Assembly: GCF_900112615.1 (NCBI RefSeq)
Contig: NZ_FOMK01000005.1
Coordinates: 186,001-250,000, forward strand
Direction: 5' to 3'
Length of the DNA stretch: 64,000 nt
DNA from: Chitinophaga sp. CF118
GTDB taxonomy: Bacteria > Bacteroidota > Bacteroidia > Chitinophagales > Chitinophagaceae
Shown: positions 26,099 to 34,973 of the stretch, piece by piece
Numbering within the stretch: position 1 is the first letter of the stretch
Layout: the number at the start of each line of letters is the position of its first letter
Position numbers and translations under genes: made by a program
The notes under the pieces: model-generated
Databases searched by the model: none
Told to the model about the DNA's origin: nothing
The model's input: the letters and a program-made list of their open reading frames with translations, nothing else

Positions 26099-27115
26099 TC
26101 AGAACCTCGGACAGAGAGTTCTGTATTTGTTACCGTCGTTCTTCTTATGAATGTAAATAACTGAAAGCTCCATACCTCCACGGTAGTTGGAAGCGGGTTT
26201 CAATGAAGAAACGTTCATATCGTAGCTAAGACCTACTGTAAAACCATTGATCTGCATACCTACATATGGATTGATCGCATCTTTCAGACGATACCAGCTA
26301 CCCAGGTAGAATACAGTTGGGTTATCTTCATCACCATTCAGATCAAATCCATAAGCACCACCGATAGTAAACTCAGAAGCTGTGCTCTGTTTCATATACA
26401 GCGTACTTACATGGAGACGGTTGGAACCACCTACAGGGAATGAACCTCCACCGTGAGCAGTCCATCTTGTGGTGAGACGGTTATTATTCTGCGCCATGAA
26501 TGTTTCAGTAGGCTGAGTAATATGATAAAAGGAAGTACCAAGATAAATGTTGGAAGATTCGCCTATCAATCCGTTGTAAAGGATCCCAATATTAGGATCT
26601 ATATATGATATAGATGGATTCACAAAGGTTTCACCACTTGGAATAGCAGGGTTATAACCGTTGTTATCTATCTGGTTTTCGAATACCAATTTACTTTGGT
26701 CCAGGCGTTTCTGCACGTAAGTAGCCTGTATACCGACTGCCAGTGTATGGTTCCCTTCTGGGTCCAGACCTTTATGGTAGGCAGTACTGAAGCTCAGGTA
26801 TGTGGAAGTCAATGCACCTCCGCCTGTTCTGTCATACATTGCCATTACGCCAACGCCCCATATGTCAGTATAATTAATTGCATTCTTCAGGATGCCGAAA
26901 TCAATAGCCGCAGTACCTGTAGTGAAGGGTGTTGAGATACTTCTCCACTGGGACCGGTAGTTACCCGAAACCCGGTAATCACCGGAAAAAAGACCTGTAA
27001 AGGCCGGATTCAAAGTAAGGGGAGATGCGAAGAATTGCGAAAAATGCGGATCCTGCGCCCTGGCCGGGTTCATCATGTAAAGAGTGATGGTGAAAAAAAG
27101 CAACACTTTCTTCAT
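26099..27115 (-). CDS. PorP/SprF family type IX secretion outer-membrane protein
   Basis: A 338-residue protein from ATG 27115 with signal peptide MKKVLLFFTITLYMMNPARA; an upstream in-frame ATG (27187) adds 24 polar residues and is not favoured. The mature start DPHFSQFFASPLTLNPAFTG and following SGDYRVSGNYRSQWRSI are diagnostic of PorP/SprF, a family of outer-membrane barrels that anchor type B C-terminal-domain proteins exported by the type IX system. Such genes usually follow a giant SprB-like adhesin gene, but none is adjacent. It is an orphan paralogue, perhaps acting with cargo coded elsewhere. Confidence 0.92.
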   Translation of the reverse strand: MKKVLLFFTITLYMMNPARAQDPHFSQFFASPLTLNPAFTGLFSGDYRVSGNYRSQWRSISTPFTTGTAAIDFGILKNAINYTDIWGVGVMAMYDRTGGGALTSTYLSFSTAYHKGLDPEGNHTLAVGIQATYVQKRLDQSKLVFENQIDNNGYNPAIPSGETFVNPSISYIDPNIGILYNGLIGESSNIYLGTSFYHITQPTETFMAQNNNRLTTRWTAHGGGSFPVGGSNRLHVSTLYMKQSTASEFTIGGAYGFDLNGDEDNPTVFYLGSWYRLKDAINPYVGMQINGFTVGLSYDMNVSSLKPASNYRGGMELSVIYIHKKNDGNKYRTLCPRF

Positions 27116-27324
27116 AAAACAATACTTATAAGTATAGGGTTTTCTCATGGTTCCATGTGAAGGTATTAAAAACTCATCATATCGCAAATTAAAAATATAT
27201 AATTGTAAGGTTGAGATCGCCCTAACTAATTAATAATGAACAAGTATTTTATGATAATTTTTTATTGGTTAACTAGCCCTTTCTGGTTGAAAATGGTCCT
27301 GTCTTACTTATACTGGTAGTTATT

Positions 27325-27978
27325 TTATTGCTGCAATTTGTTCCCGAAGGCAAGATCACCTGCATCTCCAAGCCCCGGAACGATATAGCCTTTGGCTGTC
27401 AGTTCATCATCAATATCTCCTGCCCAGATGCTCAGGTTACTGCCTGCATGTCTTTGTACATATTCAATTCCTACGGTACAGGCAATTGCCACCACCAGGT
27501 GAATATGTTTGGGTTTTCCGATCCCCTGGAGATATTCGATTGTTTTTACAAGGGAGGCCCCTGTAGCCAGCATCGGATCTGATATGATCACTACCTGCCC
27601 TTCAATGGAAGGACTGGATACATATTCCAGGCTGATATCAAAAGAGCCATCATGTTTGTGTTTACGATAGGCTGAAATAAAGGCATGATCTGCCTTGTCA
27701 AAATAATGAAGTAATCCCTGGTGTAATGCCAGTCCTGCTCTTAAAATAGTAGCCAGTACCGGTTGTTCTTTTAATACGCGGCAATTTGCAATGCCCAGGG
27801 GAGTCTGGACTTCTTTTTCTACGTATTCCAATGTTTTGCTGATTTCGTAGGCTGCTATTTCTCCTACACGTTCCATGTTACGTCTGAAACGCATTCTGTC
27901 TGTCTGAATGTCCATACTCCTGATCTCACTTAGCCATTCTCCTACCAGCGAATTGGTGTTACTTAGATTAATCAACAT
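27325..27978 (-). CDS. upp: Uracil phosphoribosyltransferase
   Basis: A 217-residue enzyme with the PRPP-binding motif VIISDPMLATGAS and the uracil-binding end YIVPGLGDAGDLAFG. It converts uracil and PRPP to UMP in pyrimidine salvage. The start is placed at 27978 rather than 28002 because a promoter-like TGTACTTTG (minus strand, 27984-27992) lies inside the extra codons of the longer frame, and the shorter protein has the usual family length. No uracil permease is adjacent. Confidence 0.95.
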   Translation of the reverse strand: MLINLSNTNSLVGEWLSEIRSMDIQTDRMRFRRNMERVGEIAAYEISKTLEYVEKEVQTPLGIANCRVLKEQPVLATILRAGLALHQGLLHYFDKADHAFISAYRKHKHDGSFDISLEYVSSPSIEGQVVIISDPMLATGASLVKTIEYLQGIGKPKHIHLVVAIACTVGIEYVQRHAGSNLSIWAGDIDDELTAKGYIVPGLGDAGDLAFGNKLQQ

Positions 27979-28028
27979 AAATGCAAAGTACACATTTTTC
28001 ATTGTAGTGTTAACTGATTGGGGGTTAG

Positions 28029-28067
28029 AATCAGGCCGTATAAAGAAATTTTTATACGGCTCTGATT
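28029..28067 (-). terminator. Hairpin after the VWA fusion gene
   Basis: AATCAG-CCGTATAAA pairs with TTTATACGG-CTGATT with small bulges. It lies 34 bases beyond the stop of the minus-strand VWA gene and upstream of upp. A clear T tract is lacking, so it is a weaker call. Confidence 0.5.
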
Positions 28068-28100
28068 GCTAACGGTTTAGAGGCTAACAATGCCTTGCGG

Positions 28101-29948
28101 CTAATTTTTTATAATCATGGCTTTTTTAACCAGTTGTACGAATTCTGCTCTGTATCCTTCAGGATCTTCTCCCTTTGCTTTATTGGCCAGTGTTAATACC
28201 TGGTCATAAGTGGCATTTCCTTTATATTCAGAGTTACGTAATAACATGCCGAAGGCAGCTACAGCAGTGGCCATCTGAAAATCATCTGGCAGAGCGGTGA
28301 TCTGCTGGTCTTTCCAGGGCAGCACCTTACTTATTAACTGGCTGGTGTTTTCCTTAGGTTCTTTATACCGGAGTTTTACTGTCAATACTTCCGCAGTATT
28401 ACCACCTATGATGGTTTGCTGCTGGTATTTCAGCGGATCTACCCAATTGGCCGTTCCTTCTTTATTCCCGGTAGGAATCACCTCATAAAGGGCTGTAACG
28501 GTGTGGCCTGCCCCCATCTCACCTGCGTCTTTTTTATCGTTGTTGAAATCTTCATTCTGTAACATGCGGTTTTCATATCCCACCAGGCGGTATGCCTGTA
28601 CATATTTCGGATTAAACTCTATCTGTAGTTTTACATCTTTTGCCACGGTAAACAGGGTACCACCAAATTCTGTAACAAAAGTGCGACGGGCTTCTTCAAA
28701 ATTATCGATGTAAGCATAGTTTCCATTGCCCTTATCAGACAGCAGTTCCAGTTTACTGTCTTTATAGTTGCCCATTCCAAAACCCAGTACAGATAAAAAG
28801 ATCCCCTTTTCACGCTCTTTTTCAATGATATGAAGTAGTTCGTTATCGCTGGAAGGGCCTACGTTAAAATCACCATCAGTCGCAATAATCACCCTGTTAT
28901 TGCCATGCTCCAGGAGATGTTCAGCAGCAGTACTGTAGGCTAGTTTAATTCCTTCTCCACCTGCTGTAGATCCACCAGCCTGCAGATTTTCCAATGCATC
29001 CAGAATCTTTTTCTTTTCGCCGCCGGAAGTGGATGGTAATACCACGCCGGCTGCACCTGCATATACAACAATGGATACCCTGTCTGACGGACGCAGTTCC
29101 TGTACAAGTGCTTTCATGGCCTGTTTGAGCAGAGGGAGCTTATTTTCTTCAGCCATAGAGCCGGATACATCTATCAGAAATACCAGGTTGGAAGGTGGCA
29201 GGTTTTCTTTCGATACATCTTTTGCCTTCAGGGCAACACGTACCAGTTGATGGGTAGGCTCCCAAGGGCAGATCGACATATCTGTGTAAATAGCTACCGG
29301 ATCTTTGCCTGTAGGATTTTTATACTGATAATCAAAGTAGTTGATCATTTCTTCCACCCTTACAGCATCAGCAGGTGGTAATTGCCCGCTATTCAGAAAG
29401 CGCCTGACATTGGTATAGGAAGCACGGTCTACATCGATAGAGAAAGTACTGAGTGGCTGATCTTTAACACCATGAAAGCTGTTTTCATTGATACCATTGT
29501 AGCTTTCCGTATTAGGTTGTTGAACTACCGGCGATGGATAATATGACATACCCTGGTCTGCGCTGTTAATCTTTACGCTGGTTACACTGCTTGCCATCCT
29601 TGACTTTTTTTTAGCCTCCCCATAACCTACTACTACCACTTCATTTAACGCTGAATTGTCTGGATTCAGCTGGATCTTTATCACACTATCCTTTGCCTTC
29701 ACAGCTACAATGACCTTTTGATATCCTATATAAGTGACTTCCAGAGTCGCCTTTCCTGCTGGTATCCTGAGCTGGAAAACGCCTTTTGCATTGCTTACAG
29801 TGCCGTTAGGACTGCCCTGAACCCTGATAGCAACTCCTGGTAGCGGAGCTTTGTTACTGGCATCCGTAACAATGCCGGTAATATTGCGCTGTGCCTGTGC
29901 AGTCAGGCTGATAAGTCCTGCCAATAAGAGAAAAAGATATTTTTGCAT
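28101..29948 (-). CDS. Secreted VWA-domain protein with SusC-like carboxypeptidase-regulatory N-terminus
   Basis: A 615-residue exported protein from ATG 29948 (signal peptide to ~20, SLTAQAQ). Residues 21-100 form a CarboxypepD_reg-like domain (NITGIVTDASNKAPLPGVAI). Next comes ALNEVVVVGYG (100-110), the motif that marks the join to the TonB plug in SusC receptors. A YfbK-type VWA_N segment (PLSTFSIDVDRASYTNVRRF) and a VWA domain with DVSGS (260-264) and ATDGDFNVG follow, then a DUF3520-like C-terminus. No TonB barrel is present. A periplasmic or surface protein-binding role is likely; the partner is unknown. Confidence 0.88.
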   Translation of the reverse strand: MQKYLFLLLAGLISLTAQAQRNITGIVTDASNKAPLPGVAIRVQGSPNGTVSNAKGVFQLRIPAGKATLEVTYIGYQKVIVAVKAKDSVIKIQLNPDNSALNEVVVVGYGEAKKKSRMASSVTSVKINSADQGMSYYPSPVVQQPNTESYNGINENSFHGVKDQPLSTFSIDVDRASYTNVRRFLNSGQLPPADAVRVEEMINYFDYQYKNPTGKDPVAIYTDMSICPWEPTHQLVRVALKAKDVSKENLPPSNLVFLIDVSGSMAEENKLPLLKQAMKALVQELRPSDRVSIVVYAGAAGVVLPSTSGGEKKKILDALENLQAGGSTAGGEGIKLAYSTAAEHLLEHGNNRVIIATDGDFNVGPSSDNELLHIIEKEREKGIFLSVLGFGMGNYKDSKLELLSDKGNGNYAYIDNFEEARRTFVTEFGGTLFTVAKDVKLQIEFNPKYVQAYRLVGYENRMLQNEDFNNDKKDAGEMGAGHTVTALYEVIPTGNKEGTANWVDPLKYQQQTIIGGNTAEVLTVKLRYKEPKENTSQLISKVLPWKDQQITALPDDFQMATAVAAFGMLLRNSEYKGNATYDQVLTLANKAKGEDPEGYRAEFVQLVKKAMIIKN

Positions 29949-30036
29949 GGTGAATTGTTTTAATCTGGTAGTATGATGTAGAATATTCTTTGATTCCATA
30001 AGGCAGAAAAAAAATATCTACTCAATCCACATTATT

Positions 30037-30044
30037 TACTTTTG
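30037..30044 (+). promoter_or_regulatory. Probable -7 element for the anmK-like gene
   Basis: TACTTTTG matches TAnnTTTG, 15 bases before the ATG at 30060. Confidence 0.55.
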
Positions 30045-30059
30045 CACAAATTTTAGTGG

Positions 30060-31145
30060 ATGGTATATAATGTAATAGGGATAACGTCAGGTAATTCGCT
30101 GAATGGATTAGATCTTGTTTTTGCTGCATTGACAGAGGTAAGGGGTAAATGGACATACGAGATTAAAGCAGCAGAACGCCAACCTTATACTATAGAGTGG
30201 AAAGAGAAACTGGCAGGAGCTGTAGATGCCTCCGCCAGGGATTACCTGCTGTTGAATAGTGAATTCGGTCATTATATCGGTTATACCGTAAAGGACTTTA
30301 TTGCCACTTATCAGTTAGATCATCAGGTGCATTTCATTGCTGCTCACGGTCATACGGTGTTCCATATGCCTTCACAGAAAATGACGGCTCAGTTAGGAGA
30401 AGGCGCTGCTATTGCCGCCGTAACAGGTTTACCGGTAATCAGCGATCTGCGTGCTATGGACGTAGCCCTGGGAGGGAAAGGGGCGCCACTCATGCCTGTC
30501 GCCGAACAACTCCTGTTCCCGGATTACCGCTACCGCCTCAACCTCGGCGGAAACGCAAGCATCTCTTCCATAGTAGATAACCGCTTTATCGCATTCGATA
30601 TCTGTCCCTGTAACTATATATTAGACGCCCTGGCAGAAACGCTGGGTAAGCCTTTCGACGAAGATGGTAAGCTGGCTGCAGGCGGAGTTACCGACAGCGC
30701 GCTGTTAGAATCCCTGAATGGCTTATCTTATTATGGACAGGATTACCCTAAAACACTGGCAGGCAAATTCGGTACAGGTACTGTATTACCGCTCATTCAG
30801 GGACATCAGCTTTCCACACAGGGAAAACTAAATACTTACACTCATCATATCGCTACACAGATTGCAAAAGCTATCTCTCAGCTGCAAAGTGGTTCTGAAC
30901 AGGAACAAAAGTTATTACTGACGGGTGGGGGGGTGTTTAACAGTTTTCTGCTGCAAAACATCCGTGAACAACTACAGTCATATAATATTGAAATCGTCAC
31001 ACCTGAAGCACAAACCGTTACATTCAGAAATGCATTGATGATGGCGCTTCTTGGAACGCTACGCTGGAGGCAGGAACCTAATGCGCTGGCATCTGTTACA
31101 GGTGCTGAGAAGGATAGTGTGGGCGGTGCTTTATGGGCGATATAG
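30060..31145 (+). CDS. anmK: Anhydro-N-acetylmuramic acid kinase-like protein
   Basis: A 361-residue sugar kinase of the AnmK family. AnmK phosphorylates 1,6-anhydro-MurNAc to MurNAc-6-phosphate in cell-wall recycling. The family's catalytic segment is well kept (VISDLRAMDVALGGKGAPLMP region, ~125-145), as is HGHTVFHMP. The N-terminal phosphate loop is unusual: it reads GITSGNSLNGLD where most members have GLMSGTSxDGxD, so Thr and Asp are both replaced by Asn. The substrate loop reads NLGGNAS in place of NxGGxAN. It may be an active lineage variant or an altered paralogue. Convergent with the adenine deaminase gene, with a dispersed repeat between them. Confidence 0.82.
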   Translation: MVYNVIGITSGNSLNGLDLVFAALTEVRGKWTYEIKAAERQPYTIEWKEKLAGAVDASARDYLLLNSEFGHYIGYTVKDFIATYQLDHQVHFIAAHGHTVFHMPSQKMTAQLGEGAAIAAVTGLPVISDLRAMDVALGGKGAPLMPVAEQLLFPDYRYRLNLGGNASISSIVDNRFIAFDICPCNYILDALAETLGKPFDEDGKLAAGGVTDSALLESLNGLSYYGQDYPKTLAGKFGTGTVLPLIQGHQLSTQGKLNTYTHHIATQIAKAISQLQSGSEQEQKLLLTGGGVFNSFLLQNIREQLQSYNIEIVTPEAQTVTFRNALMMALLGTLRWRQEPNALASVTGAEKDSVGGALWAI

Positions 31146-31150
31146 TTATA

Positions 31151-31291
31151 GATTGCTAATGATCATAAATACACTGCGTCTGCCTGTTTTGTTTCTTAAT
31201 TTAGCTTTGGGATAAGATTTTAGATTAGATCTTTATTATGCTTCACCTAAACATCACGGCAGACAAAGTGTATTTATGATCATTAGCAATC
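31151..31291 (-). repeat. Dispersed inverted-repeat element, copy B (141 bp, reversed)
   Basis: Perfect 24-bp arms at 31151-31174 and 31268-31291, starting GATTGCTAATGATCATAAAT. The core is the reverse complement of copies A and C. Compared with copy A, both arms carry matching changes (T:A to C:G at arm position 6, and one A:T pair removed), so pairing is preserved. It lies between convergent anmK and the adenine deaminase gene, 6 bases after the anmK stop. Confidence 0.85.
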
Positions 31292-31345
31292 GCATTCGCG
31301 CTCTATCAGCACATCTACACGTATTATTTCGGGGTTACCCCTACA

Positions 31346-32977
31346 TTAAATCACTTTTGTAAAGCTGAAACTATCCCCATCAAACAACCCTAAGTCACTC
31401 AGCTTCAGATGTGGTATTACCAGTAATGCCATAAAGGAAAGCGTCATAAAAGGTGCTCCCAGCTGACTTCCCAGCGCCTTCGCTGCTGCATCCAGTTCAC
31501 TATACCTTGTAGCAACGGCATAACCATCGATGTTACTCATCAGTCCTGCTACCGGCAACGCCAGTACGCTCACCTCTCCATTACTTACTACACTCACACC
31601 ACCTCTCTCTTCAATCACCGCATTTACTGCAAGAGATATACTTATGTCATCAACACCTACCACAATAATATTATGACTATCATGCGCTACAGAAGACGCA
31701 ATAGCTCCCTGTGTAAATCCAAAGTTCCTGATAAACCCAAGTGCCACCGGAGCAGGATGGTAGCGGTTTACAACCGCAAGTTTCAGTACATCCTTTTCAA
31801 CATTACTATGAACCAAACCATCATTAACAGGTAATGTTTTCAATAAACTATTTGTGATCAGTTGCCCATCCAGTGCTTCTATTACTTTAACAGTCACAGT
31901 GTTGCCACTGGCAGGAATGTGGAAGTGGGAAGGAGTCACCGGTCTACAGTCAAAATTATTGATCACTGGTGCAATGATAGAAGGGATCAGTGTTTGGCCA
32001 TTTTCTGCTACCTGTTCTCCATTGATGTAAGTAGACAGGATGTTGAAGGAATGAAGATCATCAATTATAATAAAATCGGCAGGATCGCCCACCCGCAGCA
32101 GGCCGGCAGGAATTTTATAATGCAACACAGGATTTACACAGGCGGCACGCAACACTTTGAACATGTCTATTTTCAGTGCGAGTGCACGTTTCACCAGTAC
32201 ATTAATATGTCCTTCCACCAGGTTATCCGGATGTTTATCATCACTGCAGAACATGATCATTTCAGGATAATCGTGCAGCAGAGGAATGAGGGCATCAAAG
32301 TTTCTGGCTGCACTGCCTTCCCTTATCAGGATGTGCATACCATATTGCAATTTGTCCAATGCTTCTTCAGCTGTAAAACATTCATGATCTGTGCTGATAC
32401 CGGCAGCAATATATTGTTGTGCATCTTTACCGCGTAATCCCGGCGCATGGCCGTCTACCGGTTTTCCTGCACGTTTTGCTGCTGCAATTTTTTCCATAAC
32501 ATCCGGCTGTTGATGCAGCACTCCTGGGAAGTTCATCATCTCTGTAAGGTAAAGCACTTCGGGCTTTTGCAGCAGGGCTTCCACATCTGTCACACTCACT
32601 GTTGCTCCTGCTGTTTCAAAAGTTGTAGCAGGTACACAGGAGGGAGCACCAAAGCAGAATTTGAATGGCACTTCCTTTCCGTTTTTCAGCATATATTCTA
32701 CACCTTCCACGCCCAGTACATTGGCTATTTCATGAGGGTCTGATACCGTGGCTATGGTACCATGTACAACCGCCAGTCTTGCAAACTGTGAAGGGGTGAG
32801 CATGGAACTTTCCACATGTACATGCGCATCAATGAATCCCGGCAGCAGGTACTGATCGTATACGTTTTCATTTGGTGTAATACTGCTGATCCGTCCGTCT
32901 GTTACCTGTATGGTAGCGGGGTAGATGCTTTGCTGTAATATGTCTATAAGGTTACCTGATACCTCAAATGTTTTCAT
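31346..32977 (-). CDS. ade: Adenine deaminase
   Basis: A 543-residue amidohydrolase from ATG 32977; an earlier in-frame ATG (33025) would overlap the WYL regulator gene. Metal-binding motifs HVHVESSM and DPHEIANV, DGHAPGLRG, TDHECFTAEEA and FCSDDKHPDNL are those of bacterial adenine deaminase. It hydrolyses adenine to hypoxanthine and ammonia using iron or manganese. The C-terminal domain (FTQGAIASSVAHDSHNIIVVG) is also family-specific. The start lies 10 bases after the stop of the upstream WYL regulator, so the two may be one operon. Confidence 0.94.
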   Translation of the reverse strand: MKTFEVSGNLIDILQQSIYPATIQVTDGRISSITPNENVYDQYLLPGFIDAHVHVESSMLTPSQFARLAVVHGTIATVSDPHEIANVLGVEGVEYMLKNGKEVPFKFCFGAPSCVPATTFETAGATVSVTDVEALLQKPEVLYLTEMMNFPGVLHQQPDVMEKIAAAKRAGKPVDGHAPGLRGKDAQQYIAAGISTDHECFTAEEALDKLQYGMHILIREGSAARNFDALIPLLHDYPEMIMFCSDDKHPDNLVEGHINVLVKRALALKIDMFKVLRAACVNPVLHYKIPAGLLRVGDPADFIIIDDLHSFNILSTYINGEQVAENGQTLIPSIIAPVINNFDCRPVTPSHFHIPASGNTVTVKVIEALDGQLITNSLLKTLPVNDGLVHSNVEKDVLKLAVVNRYHPAPVALGFIRNFGFTQGAIASSVAHDSHNIIVVGVDDISISLAVNAVIEERGGVSVVSNGEVSVLALPVAGLMSNIDGYAVATRYSELDAAAKALGSQLGAPFMTLSFMALLVIPHLKLSDLGLFDGDSFSFTKVI

Positions 32978-32987
32978 ATAACTGGTA

Positions 32988-33989
32988 TTAATAGAGTTCA
33001 AGCATGGCCTTTGCCGCTGCCGCAATTTTGTCTGCCAGCGACTGTGGCTGTAATATTTTTACATGGGCGCCGTAACTCAGTAAGAGCATTTGCAACTCAT
33101 GATTGATTACAACGTTGAGTGATACACGACATTCTTTTTCATTGTCTGATTCTATTGCCTGAGAAGGATGGATGGGTTGTGACTTGATATATTTTCCCTG
33201 CAGGGGAGTGAATGCCAGCAACACTTTTTCAGGTTCTCCCAGTGGGACTGTAATACCTATTGCATGCTGGTAATAACTCGCATCATCAAAATTCTTCTCG
33301 TCAAATTTTTTATCTGTAGGCCAGAGGTCTATGATCCTGTCCAGTGAAAATGTAAGTAAGGTACCACCTTTCGCTTTCTGACTTTTACCGATGAGATAGA
33401 AGCGGGACTGATATTCACGTACATGGTAAGGTTCTACCCAGTGTTCTTTGGGTTCCGTTCTGTCAAAGCTCTGGTAGGCAATCCGGATTACTTCCAGGTT
33501 CTTGATCGCATCTACAATCACCGGGATATGAGAGGCCCCTTTATACTGCGTAGCGCGGGAGAATTTGATCAGCCCTTTATGTTCCATCACCTCACGGTTC
33601 TGTTTTAAGCTGGCAGCTATTTTAAGGATAGTATCCTCAAACTGTTCTATTACAGGCAGACTGCGAAACTGTTCCAGTATACTGATAGCTATTTCAAGTC
33701 CCTGAAGATCTGCTTCATCAATAGGAATACTACTGATGGAGTAGTTATCGTCATCATAGCGGTATGTACCGGTGCTCCGGTCGTACAGGATGGGTGCCTG
33801 ATAATTGAGCTCGGGGTCATGGCGCATGTCCTGTATGTCTTTTTGGATAGTACGTACAGAAATAGAAGCATCCATTTTTTTGGATACATATGCGATAAGG
33901 TCATCCAGGGTGGGTTTCTTTAAGCGTTTATTGCGGAGCCGCTCATCTATCCAGCGATAACGCGATACGGCATCCTTATTTTTCGGCAT
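32988..33989 (-). CDS. WYL-domain transcriptional regulator
   Basis: A 333-residue protein. Residues ~8-75 are a winged helix-turn-helix of the DeoR-like type (LDDLIAYVSKKM, ISVRTIQKDIQDMRHD); residues ~145-235 form a WYL domain (VIRIAYQSF, WVEPYHVREYQSRFYLIGKS, TFSLDRI), with a C-terminal WCX-like extension. WYL regulators bind ligands, often nucleotides or nucleic-acid fragments, and control stress, DNA damage or defence genes. It diverges from an unknown gene at 34091 across ~100 bases that hold an operator-like palindrome, and precedes the adenine deaminase gene. Confidence 0.9.
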   Translation of the reverse strand: MPKNKDAVSRYRWIDERLRNKRLKKPTLDDLIAYVSKKMDASISVRTIQKDIQDMRHDPELNYQAPILYDRSTGTYRYDDDNYSISSIPIDEADLQGLEIAISILEQFRSLPVIEQFEDTILKIAASLKQNREVMEHKGLIKFSRATQYKGASHIPVIVDAIKNLEVIRIAYQSFDRTEPKEHWVEPYHVREYQSRFYLIGKSQKAKGGTLLTFSLDRIIDLWPTDKKFDEKNFDDASYYQHAIGITVPLGEPEKVLLAFTPLQGKYIKSQPIHPSQAIESDNEKECRVSLNVVINHELQMLLLSYGAHVKILQPQSLADKIAAAAKAMLELY

Positions 33990-34024
33990 GGACAGTATTT
34001 ATTTAGAAGATAAAAATAGGTAAA

Positions 34025-34049
34025 ATTCGCTACGCATATTCGCTGCGTA
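34025..34049. promoter_or_regulatory. Operator-like repeats between the WYL regulator and its divergent gene
   Basis: ATTCGCTACG (34025-34034) and ATTCGCTGCG (34038-34047) are direct repeats 13 bp apart. TACGCA (34031-34036) and TGCGTA (34044-34049) form an inverted repeat. They lie 10 bases before a -7 element, where a bound repressor would block RNA polymerase. Confidence 0.5.
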
Positions 34050-34058
34050 ATGGCCAAC

Positions 34059-34066
34059 TACATTTG
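34059..34066 (+). promoter_or_regulatory. Probable -7 element for the gene at 34091
   Basis: TACATTTG matches TAnnTTTG, 24 bases before the ATG. Confidence 0.55.
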
Positions 34067-34090
34067 TAGTGTTATTAACACCTAATAGTT

Positions 34091-34675
34091 ATGAATAAGG
34101 TAAATACAGCAACCGCACAGATCTTTCAGGCTATATCAATAGGACAGATCATTCTGGATGATTCCAATTATTTAACATTCTGGGGGCACCTGCAAAAGGC
34201 AGATGGATGGCACCGTTGCGATTTTGTAACCAGCTATGAAGTACTGAATACCATGTTGCGCCATGTAAAAGACAGGAGTGATGCGGTACAGATGACTATT
34301 GTACACCAGCTGGAAAATATGCGCCAGATTCCTGAGATGATAGACCTTGAAGCAGAACTGGGTTCGGCTGTGGTGTTTGATAACATGAATTTTCGGTTTA
34401 CCCGCCCGGGACGCCGTGAAGACGGTAACTGGATAGAATATACCAAAGGTGAATGCTATTATATTGAAGAGGTGACGCCTTTAATTCCTGCCAAAACCAG
34501 GCAGTATGTAAAGAAGATTGACCATTGCATGGAAATGCTGCATAAAAGCTATGATCTCTATCTGGGTTACCTGGAACTTGATTTTGAGGAAGATGCTGCC
34601 CGGGTAAAAGCTGATCTGGCTGATGATCTTAAATATACACTGGCCTATTATGCCTGGAAAGAAAGAACGATGTAA
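34091..34675 (+). CDS. Uncharacterised soluble protein divergent from the WYL regulator
   Basis: A 194-residue protein that I do not recognise. It has no signal peptide, lipobox or membrane segment. Residues 1-~75 include QAISIGQIILDDSNYLTFWG and a likely helical DFVTSYEVLNTMLRHVKD. The middle has aromatic/basic FRFTRPGRREDG. The last ~75 residues are helical and rich in Tyr, Asp and Glu (DLYLGYLELDFEEDAARV). It has its own -7 promoter element, and an operator-like palindrome lies before it, so control by the adjacent WYL protein is a fair inference. It is followed by a 404-base non-coding stretch. Confidence 0.7.
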   Translation: MNKVNTATAQIFQAISIGQIILDDSNYLTFWGHLQKADGWHRCDFVTSYEVLNTMLRHVKDRSDAVQMTIVHQLENMRQIPEMIDLEAELGSAVVFDNMNFRFTRPGRREDGNWIEYTKGECYYIEEVTPLIPAKTRQYVKKIDHCMEMLHKSYDLYLGYLELDFEEDAARVKADLADDLKYTLAYYAWKERTM

Positions 34676-34973
34676 TCCATTGACCCATATACTGTAACTG
34701 TTTGAAACACCTATTTCACCATTAACCTCAAAAACACACTTATAGTCTGTCTTGAAGAAGGAATCATTTAACCCTGAAAGGGCTCTGTGTGAAAGCCAGT
34801 CTCACAGATCTCCCAAACAAATACTGGTAAATAAAACCTTAAAAGAAAGCGTGATGACATCCATTTAACCCTAACCTATCCTTGAAAACCCTGTACCCCC
34901 AGCAGAATTGGACCGCTTATATTATTAAGCATAATCCATAATGCGTTTAGTATGAGTTGTTTGTTATATCCCA

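Noticed and set aside
31862..32437. A 191-codon plus-strand frame inside the adenine deaminase gene
   Set aside because: The minus-strand gene is strongly supported; the antisense product is His/Phe/Cys-rich shadow sequence.
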